DNA of 64,000 bases from Perkinsus olseni. Taxonomy: Eukaryota > Perkinsozoa > Perkinsida > Perkinsidae. The position numbers and the translations under genes were made by a program. The DNA lies in contig JABANP010000195.1 of NCBI GenBank assembly GCA_013115135.1, positions 1 to 64,000 of the forward strand, read 5' to 3'. This document shows positions 23,964-36,548 of the stretch, piece by piece (positions within the stretch are counted from its first letter, which is position 1; each line of letters begins with the position of its first letter). The notes under the pieces were generated by a model. That model searched no databases and had not been told where the DNA came from. It saw only the letters and a program-made list of their open reading frames with translations.

Positions 23964-25590
23964 GGCGGAGTTCTTTGATAGTATCCTGCTGCTCCAGGAC
24001 GAAGATTTATCGATTACTGGGGCGCGCGCGATCCTAAATTATACAACTTGCGTTTTTCAGTCGTTTCTCTTCGTGGAATCTTAGGCTGGTATCTTAGGTT
24101 GACCTTGGAAGATACGATTGAGGTCGGAGGTAGGTCTTCTTGATATTCCCTCCATGGTTTCCCAGTTGTTCCGTAAGTTCCAAGAGGCCGTGAAGAACGG
24201 TACGCCCTTGCAGTACGTGAATGGTGGTAGTGGCAACCCCCGGGCTGCTGCCTACGGGCGGACGGCCAGTCGACAGACCACTGAGAGCAGCCTTTCCTTC
24301 ATTGGTGATTACCTTGCTGGCTGGAGGACGATAGAGGTACTCAATGGTATCTTAGTTTGATCCTGGCTGGATACGGAATAGCACATCGTGTTGATCTCTC
24401 TTTGCTGAGTGAAGGCCAAAATCCAAAGAACCTCGCGCGACAGTCTAGAAAGCAACAGAAAAAATTCTGGAATGCCGGTGATCCCAAGACTGTTACCCAA
24501 GGCAACATTCTGACTTCCGCACCGCAAGCATCTCTAAACTACCTACTATGGCTTGCGGGCGCTGTTTGCCTCTCTGACTCGTCAAGGCCGTTGACGAAAC
24601 GTTTTCCTTGTGACCAAGGTAGTCTACCATATCTGATGTATATGGTTCCGTTGCCACTCGAGCAAACCCAGGGCAACTAGGCGCACGAGCTCCTACCCAG
24701 AGCAATCAGATCCCTGAAGGTGCTTCCTTGGAGTTTGTAATTCTCCCTTGGATTTTTGGAATCCCCTCATTTCGCTATCATCTTCGAGTTCCGTGAAAGT
24801 GTCGTCGTCGACTTGGTCATTGATCGAGTATCCTGCGCAGCCGGAAGAATCTTTCTTCTTCCTCAGGTACTATTAAACGGACCGAATCGCCACAACCCCA
24901 CAGTACTGATGGAGCACGTTGAGAGTCAGAGGAAGATAGTCGGCATGAACCCCCTGGGTTTGATACGCCTTCAAAGTTGGGACGATTTTTTTGGTAGTAG
25001 TGAGGGCCCCTGATGGGATTGGTTGTATTATTGACGCTACGGGAAATGAATGGCTTTATGTACTGTGCGTGACGTATCCAAGGTCGCTCCTAGGCTTTCG
25101 CAGATAGGAAGATTTCTTTAGTGAGGGCCCGTGATGCAGGGCGTATCCAAGGTTGACCCTAGTCTTCCGCAAAAACCTGGTATCTTTGCCCCTTTGGAAG
25201 TAGCTTTCCGAATTTCTTCTCACATCTTAGGTCAGTTCAGATGGCCCGACCACCTCAGCGACCGCTTCGAGTCGAACATGATTCAATACGGGTAAATTGC
25301 GGATCCCCCTGATACTGTCGATGTCCTTCTCTCTACCTCTCCGAGGGGATTATGTATATTGAAAGGCGTTAAGGGGAGTCCCCTTAAGAGACTAAATATT
25401 GATAGTGGTTTTGTTCAGCAGTGGTCGTCTCAGCAGTTTTCGTTTGGGGTTTATGAGCGTCTCTGGCAAGATCAGAGGCGATCGATGCGCAGGCTTTGAC
25501 AACCACGTTCGTGTTCGACGTTCGTGTCTTCGGAGTGTTCAATTCGCCGATCGCCTCGTTCATGTCCGGTTTATTGATGGGAAATGATAG
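23964..25590. other. No secure gene
   Basis: Several plus-strand frames (24118-24360, 24357-24680, 24756-25013) have modestly protein-like composition but no family match and no consistent exon chain. The repeated phrase 'gtgagggcccgtgatg' near 25000 and 25120 is a short local duplication. Confidence 0.35.
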
Positions 25591-26133
25591 TTGATCCGAC
25601 TGGTGATTGCTCTGCGCTTGTTCAGATGGAACTACGTCCTTTTGGCCTACGGCGTGGTAGCCTTCCTAGCGTCCTTCAAGGCAGGGGGGTTCTTCATGAA
25701 CTTACTCGCTATAGCCCAAGTCCTGGTAATGGGCGGGGTGTCTCTCCCTCCAGCCCCCCGGATCAACTCGTGAGCTCTCAGGCTCTCGCTGTACCTTACC
25801 ACGATAGTCGTAACCCCGCCCATGATGCGGACCTGGCGTATTACTCTCTGTGGGCAGTAAGTGGGCGAAAATCTCACAAAAGCGGAATTTTTCGCCCTTT
25901 TTCAGTTTCTTGTGATACACATTCTACTGTGGTACCAGTTCTTGACGTTACTGTCGTCCAGTCCTCTTTACTGCAGTATCATCGTCGTATTGATAACCGC
26001 TCATGCCAGCCTGAGGACCAGGGAGTGGGTACGCCTGGTTAAGGATACGATAAGGAAACGCAACGGTCAAGTGCAGCAGCAACAACAAGTGGGGGATGGC
26101 CGGCATACCGTTTACAACTCCTGGGTAGAATAG
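25591..26133 (+). CDS. PRA1-like (prenylated Rab acceptor) membrane protein, partial model
   Basis: Two exons show a hydrophobic-hairpin layout typical of PRA1/Yip3 proteins, which act on Rab GTPases in ER-Golgi membranes. The first (about 25620-25735) reads FRWNYVLLAYGVVAFLASF then a second hydrophobic stretch ending VLVMG. The last begins near 25909 after CTTTTTCAG and reads FLVIHILLWYQFLTLL, a further hydrophobic stretch, ITAHASLRTRE and a polar Gln-rich tail to a TAG. FRxNYxLL before TM1 and an HAxLR after TM4 are family features. A middle exon near 25785-25858 with donor GTAAGTGG is likely; its frame is uncertain. The N-terminal exon with the start was not found. Confidence 0.5.
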
Positions 26134-27076
26134 TGGCGATTTCCGATTCATTCGTAGATTCACTTGGGGAGCGAGTAATATCGAGTTCGATTGCTTTTTC
26201 GCATCTTTTTACCAGCAGCAGCTGCTGGTTCGGCCGGATTTCGGGCGATTAAAATCCATGCGGCGTTGTGTCACACAACTTGTGTGGGGTAACTCATTCC
26301 TATGGTGGTTGAACTTGTAGGTTTCAGTGAAACTGAAAAACTGCGGGAAACCATCTCCAAAATTTCGTGAGATTTTCATTTTCGTCCAGACGGAGCTCTC
26401 TATGGTATCTTTGTCGCTAATGATTGACGTGTACATCGATCTGTGTAGTTCCGATAGTATGTGGACAGTACAGGATCAGCGTTGGCGACTCTTCGCACCT
26501 AATGCGAAAGCTTCCACGGCGCTTCCCTCTGATTCCCCAACTAGATACTTTTATTTTCAGGCGGCTGCAGCGGGCGGTTGCGATGCCACGGACCGGCAGC
26601 GGCGGATGTACCAGCGTAGACCAATGGAGTAAGTGAGATTGTGCAAATGAATGAGTGTTGTTATATTTTTACTTGTGGATTGTTCTTACATTGGATTGGG
26701 TCTACTTTTCCTACACCTCTCCAGTGGACTTGTGTAGGAAGTTTGATAAGGAGGGTTCTGGGTCGGGGTCACAATGTAGTATAGTAAAAACTACTACTTC
26801 TAGTTGTCAATCTCGGACGTGGCTCGGCTGTTCGCTGGCAATTTGCCGCCAAAAACTACTCTATACGTATTTCCTAATGTGACTAAGTTCAGCGTTCTCT
26901 TCCCAGGATCCGTGTTCTAGATCCACTGTTGTGGGCATGCAGCAGGGGTTCCTCGGGCAAAGGATCCACGGCAAGGGTTGGTCGATTTGTTGATAGGCAG
27001 AAGCTTCGTGAAAATTTTGACGCTCAGAATCGTTTGAGTAAAAGTGGACGTTCTTGCGTAATTCGCCTAAGCTGCT

Positions 27077-27499
27077 ATGCTCAGTAGTTGTATAGTTTCT
27101 GATATCGACACGCTCCCACAAAGGGAGTTCTTCTTCACGAAGGCCTTCCTCGACATGAATCGGAATGGCCCTGTTATTGTTCACGAAGAGAAGGACAGCA
27201 GCAGGAGACCGATCGATCAGAATGGCGAGCGCTACCGACGCGAGAGGGACGACACTGAGATGATCAGATCGACTGGCGGCAGACCCGTTGAGGCTCGAGG
27301 GAAGGTGATTGGAGCATCGGGCGTGTACGGATTAGCTCGATGTGATATCGCCGTTTCCGATGAAATCATGGTGATGCCGTCATCATCAGGCGAAGGGCTG
27401 CTAATTCCTCACAGTACGAGGCTTGCTAGTCTTGATGTCACGCGGTTTTACGAGGTGTTGGAAATCGGCCGAACGGGAGCCCTCTCTGTATGGAAATAA
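27077..27499 (+). CDS. Hypothetical protein, possibly coding
   Basis: A 140-codon frame with mixed composition: a basic/acidic middle (RPIDQNGERYRRERDD) and a more hydrophobic end. No family is recognised and the start is uncertain. The overlapping minus-strand frame at 26861-27184 is an alternative. Length is the main support. Confidence 0.22.
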   Translation: MLSSCIVSDIDTLPQREFFFTKAFLDMNRNGPVIVHEEKDSSRRPIDQNGERYRRERDDTEMIRSTGGRPVEARGKVIGASGVYGLARCDIAVSDEIMVMPSSSGEGLLIPHSTRLASLDVTRFYEVLEIGRTGALSVWK

Positions 27500-28408
27500 A
27501 AATAGTTTATAAATGTATGGCGATAGTAATAATATGCCCCCTGGGACTGTCTACTTGTCTACTCAAGCGCGTGATTTCGTTCGTCTTCGATCGATAGCTG
27601 CTGCGCCGTTCATTGCGCAGATTACAAGGACGTTCGGGTCTTAGATTCGGTCGTTTGGGTCTCTTTTCGAGATTAAAGAGCTGGGGAGTGCTGATGTGGC
27701 TGTCATCGTCAGTTGAACTCACGGTATCGAGAGAGCATCGCTGAGAGTGTGTACAGCGATGATGATGACGAGAGCCGAAGCTTGAGGTATAGTAGTAGCG
27801 AGGATGGCAGTGAAGAGGGTTCGATGGCCGAGGCGGAAAGCAGGTGGGCTTGTTCACAGTTGGTGGGGTCGATGGGACTCTGGCAGTAGCGAAGCAATCA
27901 TGATTACCGATTTAGGAACAGCAGCGACATACCATAACATCCCTGAATCGGGGTTGTTATTATATATCGCTGTAGTTGCCCAAACCCTGGTCGTTCCTTG
28001 AGGAGACCAGGAATGCCAAACCTGTGGTTTTCATATCCTCTTTATCGAAGGCATATGCTCACTGGAGCGCTCTCATGTCCGCTGGCGTGCAGTGTGGGAA
28101 TTGCGTTCGAGAATGCACGTCCTGGCCTTCAATCTCAACTACAGTCTGTATTGTCCGGACCTGTTGAACTCCAACCCGCCACCAATGGAAGCACCGGACG
28201 TCTCTTGGTCAGGCCGGTTATCTGTCGCGTCCCCGCTCGTGATGGCCGCCACTCGTCAGTGCTTACCGTTGGTAGTCTCCGGAACGCCAAGAACAGAACA
28301 CAGGGGGAGGTGGCCTATCGTGCTGAGTGCCGTAGAGAGATACTGAGTAAGATGAAGTCCTCGTCAATATCGGATCGATTTTTGTCCGCTCTAGGACCGG
28401 TCTATTAG

Positions 28409-30960
28409 CTTATACCCGGATAGGTCTGCACCGTGCGGGTCGGGTTCGCTCTTTTTGGAGGGCATGGGTATTGAAATTCGCCGCATTTGAATTCTCTAAA
28501 ATCATTATGTGCCGCATTGAAGGCCTGTAATGCATTCAGACACGTACGCGGATCTACTGAGGGTGGGCGAGCTTTGGATCAACGGCAAGCCGACAAGATG
28601 GCGGACCAGGGGTTATGGCAAGGAGGTGATGTGAGGATTCTACCGTTCATGAATCCCATTCTCGTTCGGCTGTACCCAGCGAAATTCTTCTGTCATACGC
28701 TGGTCGATGAAGGCAGCTCTGGCTTGATGCTGTGAGGACGAAGGATCCGTTGTTAGGCGTGGTTCGACCACTTCGAGTTGGCCTTCCGTGCACGGCTTCG
28801 TGAGCTGGAACGTTCAGGACTCGTCCCTCACTGTGATTTGGCCAACGAGATAACACTAATCTACTGGGTAGGCCTATCGCTCATTTGGAGTATTCCGCTT
28901 CGCTCCGCTAGACGCCGATGCTTCTTCCTATCCAGATATGCAAGTTGACGTCTATAAACTACTGTTTATGGGAGATTTGCTCCTACATACAGCAGACCCT
29001 CGAGAAATCACGTAGGCGGTCACGTCAGAACTCGCGATGGAGTTGTTCCTCGTAACGAGGAAGGACCTCGTTCAAGTGGACCTCACTCGAACCTCCAAAA
29101 ATGACAACTGAATGGTACTGTAAACCTATATATCCGAAATTTCAGCTCCTGAGTCGAAAAATTGAGTGTGTGAGCCCCGCCAAAATGAATACAGTCTTTA
29201 GATGGCGGGTACTGTAGCCATTTTTCGACTTGCGAGCCCATTAGACCAATGGCCATCAATGGCGGAACCCCGAACCATTAGGCCCTCCTATAGCAGCATC
29301 TCATACGAGTGAACACTGAAGCGGTCACCGCAGAATATTTCGCATCACTCGAAAACCTGCAAGCTAAGCTTTGTAGCAGCAATAGAGCTAATCTAGGGCA
29401 CAGTGAAGGAGAATAGCGGAAGGGTTGGACTTTTCCGCGCCGGGTTTGCATGTGAGAGCCTCTCATTGAGGGGCTCTGCTCAGGAGAAAATAACTTTGGC
29501 AAGGCTGTTGCTACTAATATTAATAGCCTGGCTGTTGTAACCCCGGCAAGGGAGGGAGTTCCACTCGTGAACAGTTCAAAGGGAAGTATCAATCACTCTA
29601 TCATCTTCTCACATCTTATCGCATCATCGTATCATCTTAACAATGTTTGTCTGGAACCTAGGATATTTGTCCGAGTTCACTGAGAGAACCTATCTGCGTT
29701 TTGTTTCGATTATTCTACTCGACTCGTACCATCCGATGAGGGGGATCGCTGTGGATTATTGCGGTCCGACCCCTACCACTTCTAGCGGTTCCAACAACTG
29801 GCAGTAGTGGCAGTAGTCTACTGCCTGGTAACGATAAGACCTTTAAACACTATGGATGTTTCTATGCCCCACCGTAGGGAGCACCGCAATGGCAGCTGTG
29901 GGTGCAATTTAGCGCACTATCGTGTTGCGGCACGGAGCGCCCGCCTCCGTTCACTCGGATCTGGGACGTCATGTCAACAATTCCCTGCTATCGTAAGATT
30001 GAACTACTCTGGCCAAAGAAGTTTCGATTGGGTTCATCGATAAGGTGAACGAAGAGCAGCTCCGCCATTGCTGTTAGTTGGGTGCGGTTCCCAAGGTTTC
30101 GCCTCAGGGGGAGGTCCTTGGGGCCCGCGTCATCGAGTATCACCGTAGGTCCGACCTGCTAGGTCGGGCCTCAATGCATCCTTGGTGGCAAAGGAGTCTG
30201 TGGCCCTCCCGAAGGCGGTTCAATCGGTTCTGCTCTTGAAGACGCTGGAACGGGCTGGACGATCTCTGTTCCATTTTTCAATTGGATGTGGCCCATGCCT
30301 TTAGGCATATTAGAGTGGTGCGCGCAGATCGCCCATTTTTGGATTTTCAGCACAAATCGTCGTATCCCGAGTAGAGGTTGGAAACCAACTCTTTATCACC
30401 AGCCTTCATCAGGGCTACATTCATGAGAACTCATGAGGAGGGACGCTGGCTCTTGAGTGATGCCGCGAAGACTATTCCTCACCACTCCATCGTCGCCGAG
30501 AGGTTGGAATCGCCACACCATCTGTCGAGTACTCTCACGTTTATTTCACCAATCGTCACTTCGACGAGTCCCAGCTGCTCTGAGGGCAGTGTCCTCAGCG
30601 GGCTCAGCCGGCATCACCAGTCACGCCAAGACGCTGCTGGCCCAATTCCTGAGGATTCCATCTCAATTCAAGAGTATTTTCCTCCGAGAGAAAAATTGCC
30701 TCAAAGCAGAGCGATATGACGTCATGCATCTCCCATTCCTAATCAGGTATGGTTATCTTGGAGACCTTTGACCCGCTGGACCCGACCGTATCGATCCTAG
30801 AATACTCCCTTACCCTGGTTGGCGCTGCGACCGGCAGTATATGCATGCGATGGACGAAGGATAATAATATCATGTACAACGGCCAGAGTCGGCTCAGTTG
30901 CGCAGCTCGCCCTCACCCAGCTGTGAGGTGCATCAGATTTTTGTAGGTACGTGAATCGAC
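28409..30960. other. No secure gene
   Basis: This stretch holds short frames only. It contains one copy of GCTTCGCTCCGC (28897-28908) and GTAGCCATTTTT near 29214, an 11-base match to the spliced-leader start that then diverges. Confidence 0.4.
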
Positions 30961-32627
30961 ATGGACAGCGGAAATGTAAAGGCACCGTCGGAGGTGGAGG
31001 CCTTCAGGCCCGTCTACGACGTGGTAAGCTTATAGAAACAGTGAAATATTGTTTATTCTGCTCCCAGTCCATGGCTGTTGTCGGTGTCACCGTGTAAGGG
31101 GCCGCCGAAGATTGTATCACACTGGGAAGCTCGCACCTTCATGCGCCTTTTTCTGGCCTATAGAATATGAATAAAATTATATGAATGGTAACGGGTAAAC
31201 ATCTCGTAGAACTGACGAACGCGGATAAAATTATCCGGAGCAAGAGTATACGAAGATCACTGTCACCTGGCGTAAGGCACTTCCCCCTGGCCCTACCACT
31301 GCTTCGTCAGGACATGGAGCTCATCGTCTCTCGGAGTATCGGAGATAGGCTCGCCAGTCGACTCAGTTGTTCTAATAAAGGCTTGGGCAAATGTACGATG
31401 CTGCTGAGCTGACGTCTGGTGATCTTGCTTCTTTCTAGTTACGGACTCGTCATCGTTGGTGTCCGCCGCAGAGCCGTTGATGCCTCAAGGAAGCTCCAGT
31501 CTGAGACAGAGGAGTTACCCTGACCATGATTGGGCTGTCGAGAAACCACTGCTCGGGAGACAGGTATGCTCGGACAGATCCGACAGGCCGTCTATTGCGT
31601 GCTTCTCCAGGAGTCTGAAGGTTCTCATCCGCCCCGACGGGACAGCGCCGGTTCGACATATTCTGAATAGTAGGAGCGACAGTAGCTAGCATTGGTTATT
31701 ACTGGCTATCTTTCTAGCTCTGGAGCATCGGTTGAAGATGAATCGCGGGCCAGGAGGAAAGCGGGTGCACAGCAGCGACTGGACGAACTGCGCAGGTATC
31801 TCACGACAGTTGGGCTGCTGTCGATAGGCGGGGTCTCAGCAGATATCGGAAATACATACGGACGTCGTCTGGCAATCTCCTGGAGGAGGTGACGCCGAGG
31901 GGCTCTCGGGAACCGGCGGGTGACAGAAAGCGGAGTGGAGAGAGCACTGATAGCTTGCATGCACCGCAAACACCCAGGCAGAGGTGAGGAACCAGACCAG
32001 CTGTCCTGTCCCGTGCTGTAGCTCCAAGTAATATGCTGTGTATGGCTACCACTGAGTCGGCCTAGTGGTAAAGCCGCAGGCCAAAACTCGTGAGACCCGG
32101 GGTTCAGTACTGGGTAAAGGCCTCGGATCCGTGACATTATCGAAGGAAGTGATCTACGATACGGACTTTCTCGGAACTGCCTTCGAGTTCAATTCCCTGT
32201 CAAAAAAGGAATCTTAGTTTTCCAGGGTTATTCCCGTTAACACCATCACCGTCCCTCGAGAATCCTACCGATGTCGCTCATTAATTCTAGGTACAGCCGG
32301 ACCGGGTCGCAACAGTCGATACCCGATGAGTTCGATGACCGATACAGCAGCGATGGCCGTGACCATCCTCGTCGCCCGACAGTACACAGACGTGGTGACA
32401 AAACTCCCGGTACAGGTTCCACGGTGGCGAGTAAAAAATCCGTAACCTTTGCGTCCGAGGGTGAGCGAAGACTTGTTTCATCGACTTTGAGTAGTAGCAG
32501 CCACTTCAGGTTGCACTCCAGAGAGAGATCAACGGATGGAGGCCCGGCGGCGTCTGGCGCAACTGCAACAATATCGACGGTATGCCTGGCTGGGAGAGGT
32601 GAGCGTTCCTGTACTGCTGCTTCTTGA
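30961..32627 (+). CDS. Serine-rich, partly helical protein, multi-exon, partial model
   Basis: The ATG at 30961 gives MDSGNVKAPSEVEAFRPVYD, followed exactly in phase by a donor (GTAAGC) at 31024. Later likely exons are a basic stretch with SKSIRRSLSPG before GTAAGG (about 31205-31275); 31440-31561, ending RQ before GTATGC; 31721-31796, helical, ending with GTATCT; and 32291-32598, Ser/Arg/Gly-rich. The 31796 to 32291 join restores a clean frame (RR|YSRTGSQQS). The internal joins at 31080-31440 are unresolved and a terminal exon may lie beyond 32598. RRxS and SxxR patterns suggest a phosphorylated, disordered protein. Unrecognised. Confidence 0.45.
32055..32125 (+). repeat. tRNA-like relic with A and B boxes
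   Basis: TCGGCCTAGTGGTAAA fits a pol III A box and GGGTTCAGTACT a degenerate B box, about 45 bases apart, as in a tRNA. The flanks do not form an acceptor stem. It is likely a decayed tRNA or the head of a SINE. Confidence 0.4.
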
Positions 32628-32940
32628 AGGTACATTAGAAACGAGCCAAAACTGCCAGACGCACCGGAGATGTTCGATGAACCACCTTAGCGTATCCCAC
32701 CTTCCTGGTGACCTCTGTTATCCGTGGTTGTCATATACGATTATCGCTTTTTCCTACGCTCTTGTAGCATACCTCGCACTATAAGACAGTTTCCCGCTGT
32801 CCGCGTCGGCAAAGGTGAAGTTGTTTCATCCAAGTTTACAAATCATTTTCTGAGGAGTTTTGTGAAGGGGTCGAGTCCATTCAGTGATACTATAAGCTAC
32901 TCACCCGTCAGTATTGCCTGAGGGTTCAAACGGGGCGTCT

Positions 32941-32980
32941 TGGCGCATAGCATCCCCGGTTCAAATCCGGGAATAGCACC
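32941..32980 (+). repeat. Orphan tRNA T-arm-like sequence
   Basis: CCCCGGTTCAAATCCGGG is a perfect T stem and loop, followed by AATAGCACC like an acceptor end. No partner 5' acceptor or anticodon arm lies upstream. Confidence 0.35.
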
Positions 32981-33308
32981 CATGCCCCTATTCATGCCAG
33001 GCTGCACTCAGGAATTTCCGCCATGGCCGTTGTACTGGTTGCTCGGAGCGACAATGACGCGACTGAGGGGAATGACGCGCGTTATCAATCGCGACATGCT
33101 CTCCGATGAGACCGGCGGAGGCACGCTGAGACTCATCGTGACATGCAGATGCCGGTTATATACGAAGCCGAGCAAGTTCTAGCCAACCCGAGAAGCAATA
33201 GTTCATGAATTGCCTATTCTTCAAGCTTCTGGAAGGACATTTACGTGCCGTTGACATGCGGGGTGTGATTTAAATCCGTAAGAGCTGAGTACTGATCATG
33301 TATTTTCA

Positions 33309-33381
33309 GCCCAGATAGCTCAGTTGGGAGAGCGCCAGACTGAAGATCTGGAGGTCCTCAGTTCGATCCTGGGTCTGGGCA
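33309..33381 (+). tRNA. tRNA-Phe (GAA)
   Basis: A complete cloverleaf of 73 nt without intron. The acceptor stem GCCCAGA/TCTGGGC is perfect, with discriminator A. The D arm is GCTC...GAGC. The anticodon stem CCAGA/TCTGG encloses CTGAAGA, placing GAA at 34-36. The variable loop is AGGTC and the T loop TTCGATC. A-box and B-box matches are good. A T-run (ATTTTGG) follows. Confidence 0.95.
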
Positions 33382-33660
33382 TTTTGGTTTACTAGGTAGT
33401 GTAAGACCTCTTTTCTTGGACGGCTCGTACCCCTTCTTACCAAGATCGGATCTCGGTCGGAACGTTCGTCAACCCACGCAATGGTCAATATTGGAGAGCA
33501 ACGAGAGTGCCCACGGATCCATCAAGAAATACAGCGAAACCTCCAATGAGATATGATTGTGTGAGAGGGACAGGAGAACCGGAAGAGAACTTTTGGAGGG
33601 AAGCACCGGGGCAATACGACGGTTGGCGGCAACGACCTTGTCCTCCGTTAAAACTTTTGT

Positions 33661-33732
33661 GTCGCTATCGTCTAGTGGTTAGGACGTCACGTTGTGGCCG
33701 TGACAACCCCGGGTCAAATCCGGGTAGCGACT
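33661..33732 (+). tRNA. tRNA-His (GTG)
   Basis: A complete cloverleaf. The acceptor GTCGCTA/TAGCGAC is perfect. The D arm is GTC...GAC with AGTGGTTAG in the loop, as in eukaryotic tRNA-His. The anticodon stem TCACG/CGTGA encloses TTGTGGC, placing GTG at 34-36. The T stem CCCGG/CCGGG is perfect, but its loop is GTCAAAT, so the normally invariant T54 is G. The eukaryotic extra G-1 is added after transcription. Confidence 0.88.
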
Positions 33733-33992
33733 AATTATTCGCATTTGTTGAGTGAGGAACCCGAACGAACATTGAAAGATACAACTTGATTGGTTCTCTC
33801 TCCGCCTGTTAAACAGTGCTATAGTAACACCACTCTCTCCTGTCAATGCTGGCAATCAACTGTCATGGGCTATCACAGTTGTCCAGGCAAGCCTCGTGAC
33901 TTGACGGCCGCCAGAGCCATGTGCGCTTCGATCACCTCCCGACGCCTAGGATGCAGCCAACGACAAGTGACGTTTGGTCTGGAGAAGACCGC

Positions 33993-35159
33993 TCACCGCT
34001 GATCGGCACGCCGGTCAATCGCCTTCTGCCGGAGGATGAGTACTACTGTCAGGGCCATAGCAAGTCCGTAGGGTACAAGGGACGACACCTGATTGAATGA
34101 AGGATATGCGGCGGGGGGTATCTCCACTCTGAGAACACACCACCCAAAATGACCCACCACACACGAGACCAAGAGGCCAGCCATGGTCGGATCCACGAAG
34201 GGCTCAACCTCTGAGAAGGCCACCAACGCGAAAGCCACTCCTGTACTCGATGAAGTTGGGAATGGGTGAATCACGCATGCGCCACCGGGTAGCGAAACAA
34301 GCTGCGCCGTTGGAGGACCATCCGTCTCATTTCGATATACATCGGGGTAGTCGTAGATAGTGAGCTGTTCCAGATAAGGGGAGACCTGAAGTTACGAGCG
34401 GCGGCGTTGTTTGCGCTCCCATCATATCCGGAGTACGAGTTTGCACCGGGTCGAACTCTTTGCGAGTAGGCAACTGAACAAGCCGCCTCAGTATCTTACT
34501 TCCCACACGAACTTGAGCTCCGTGGTTCCGTCAGAGCCGCTTACATCGACATAAGAAGCTAGAGGCTGCTTGGCCGAAACAACCGTGCCTTGCCTCGTTG
34601 TAAGGAAAACCCGGCTGTGGCCCTCGTCGGCCAGAGCTTCATCGACGAGAAGACTCGACAACGCTCGAACATCGATCGTAGCTCGGCCAACCAGAAACGG
34701 CTCGCCCACGACAGCGGGGAACACACTCTTCCAAATCATCTAGGAACACACGAGAACAAGCGAGCAAGTTGTGGCAAGAGCCGACCGTGTAGACCGGGAC
34801 TAGATATTGATTGCTGGCGTCCGGTCGGATAGTGGGACCCGCCCAAAGAGTAGGAGCTTCATTCGAGTCAAGTGGAGTATCAGACTCGTCGAGGGAAGAG
34901 CCTACCTAACTTCCTCCGACCACGATATCGCACCGCGTCTCGAAAGCTTACCAATCTCATACCATGCAGTAGAATGAGAGTCAAATGCCTCGCTCCGCTG
35001 TAGACACCCGAGAGAGCCAATCGAAAAGCACGAAGGTGCGTCACTTTGGAGTAGTATGCTCTCAACGGCCCCGCTGGGATTCTCGACGGCGCTAACCTGA
35101 ATCGGATGATGTTCGGCGGCCGATACAGTGCTCCCGTTTTGCGGATCAGCGCACTGCAC
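33993..35159 (-). CDS. Cache-like extracellular sensor, membrane protein, partial model
   Basis: A minus-strand exon near 34990-34918 reads TAWYEIGKLSRRGAISWSEEV, the WY...WS pattern of Cache domains. The next (about 34739-34505) reads VFPAVVGEPFLVGRATIDVR then SRVFLTTRQGTVVSAK, matching the Cache strand-helix-strand core with a GTVVA-like turn, and ends at a donor GTAAGA. The last (34274-33993) contains a transmembrane segment (VSSLVPYGLAMALTVVLIL) and a short basic tail to a stop. Cache domains bind small molecules outside the cell. Here no kinase or cyclase follows, so the signal partner is unknown. The start and the exon near 34.4 kb are not placed. Confidence 0.5.
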
Positions 35160-35390
35160 GACGGAATTACTGAGACTATATGTGGCGAGGTGGAGAAGGC
35201 GAGCTCGACGGAAATGAGGCCTTCAATCTGCCCGAAAGCCGGTTCTACTAGTTGCCGAATGGTGCCTGAAACGCTGAGACCCTACAAAGTGACCACGATC
35301 GGCTACTGCGGACTCCACAAGGCTAAAGGAGATGCAATATGACTTGTGAATGCACAACAGTCCCGCATTTCAAGAGCCTCGGTATTTCAA

Positions 35391-35450
35391 AGAGGTTGAG
35401 CACGAGACTAGTGATCCCGTGGTCGCGGGTTCAAGCCCCGTCCATAGTGA
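35391..35450 (+). repeat. tRNA-like relic (T arm)
   Basis: GTGGTCGCGGGTTCAAGCCCCG is a good variable loop plus T arm, with a TGAGCACGAGA phrase like a D-arm end before it. The acceptor stem is absent. Confidence 0.35.
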
Positions 35451-35775
35451 TAATCTTACACAAAAAATTAGTGTCATCGAACCCATTACCGTAATCAAAC
35501 TCATCCGTGTATACCTGCTTCATTACGGCCCAATGAATGGTATCGCGTACTTGCATTGCAGCCCCGAGCCAACTCTGACCGAAGCACCCAACTGTGCGGA
35601 TCCACAGCCTCGAGATTTAAGTACCGGTTACGTAGTAGGCGCGTTTAGTTACGAGGCGGAGACAATAGCACAATCGCGTCCGCTGAGCTCGGCGCTTCGC
35701 GAGCTAGATAGCAGAGTGCTGCAACCGTTCTGTGGTTGGTCAGTGCACATCGTCAGGTTTCGCAGTTTTATTTAG

Positions 35776-36548
35776 TTTTAAACCCATCCCTCCCACACCT
35801 GCGTTGGAGGCTCTGGTGCGGTTTGTTACCGACCAGGTCTCGCGGGCCCATCATGCCCTGGCAAGCGCCGTGTCATGTGTATGCGTACCGCTGCCATGAT
35901 TGCGGCTGACCGATTCGCATGCCGGTGTCTGACGGACACCGTGTAGTGTTCGGTGCTTGCCCAGGGTCATGATAAGGCCGCTGCTGATTACCCAAACTTC
36001 GCAGGTATGGTTGGAGACTCGTTAACTAATCAGATGAATCCAGCTTTTCCGAAGCGCTTTTTCAAGCGTAGAATTATGCAGGGCAGCAGCAACTCACGGA
36101 GCGCCGAATGGCACATCTACATTATTGCGCTAGCACCTGTATTTCGGCCGTCACACGAGGACCAATGCCGTTGCGAAGAAAGATGTCCCGTTGCCTCTCC
36201 GCTGTAGTGGTGTAATGGAGGTTTGCCGCTATGATAAGTCCACTGCCGGCCATCATGCATAAAACCTAAGGACAGACCAGCGGCTGGTTACCAGCCCACA
36301 TCCCGATGGATATTGGCGGTGACTAACCGGTTTGAGAGATGTGGACACGAGAATGAGCATAGCTATGCTATGATAGCGAGAACAACAGGACAGGGTGGAT
36401 ACTCCTCGCTGGCCATCACACTACGGGGAGCAGCAAAGGTCCTTACCAGTACAAATCCTGTTATCCGCAGCAACTTCATATTGAAAGCGCCTGACTGTGC
36501 CGGCTGAGATTGGAAAAAGGTCAACGATGCTTGGTTGAGGGGCTGTGA
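35776..36548. other. No secure gene
   Basis: A short plus-strand frame at 35953-36207 is weakly protein-like. Nothing recognised. Confidence 0.4.
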
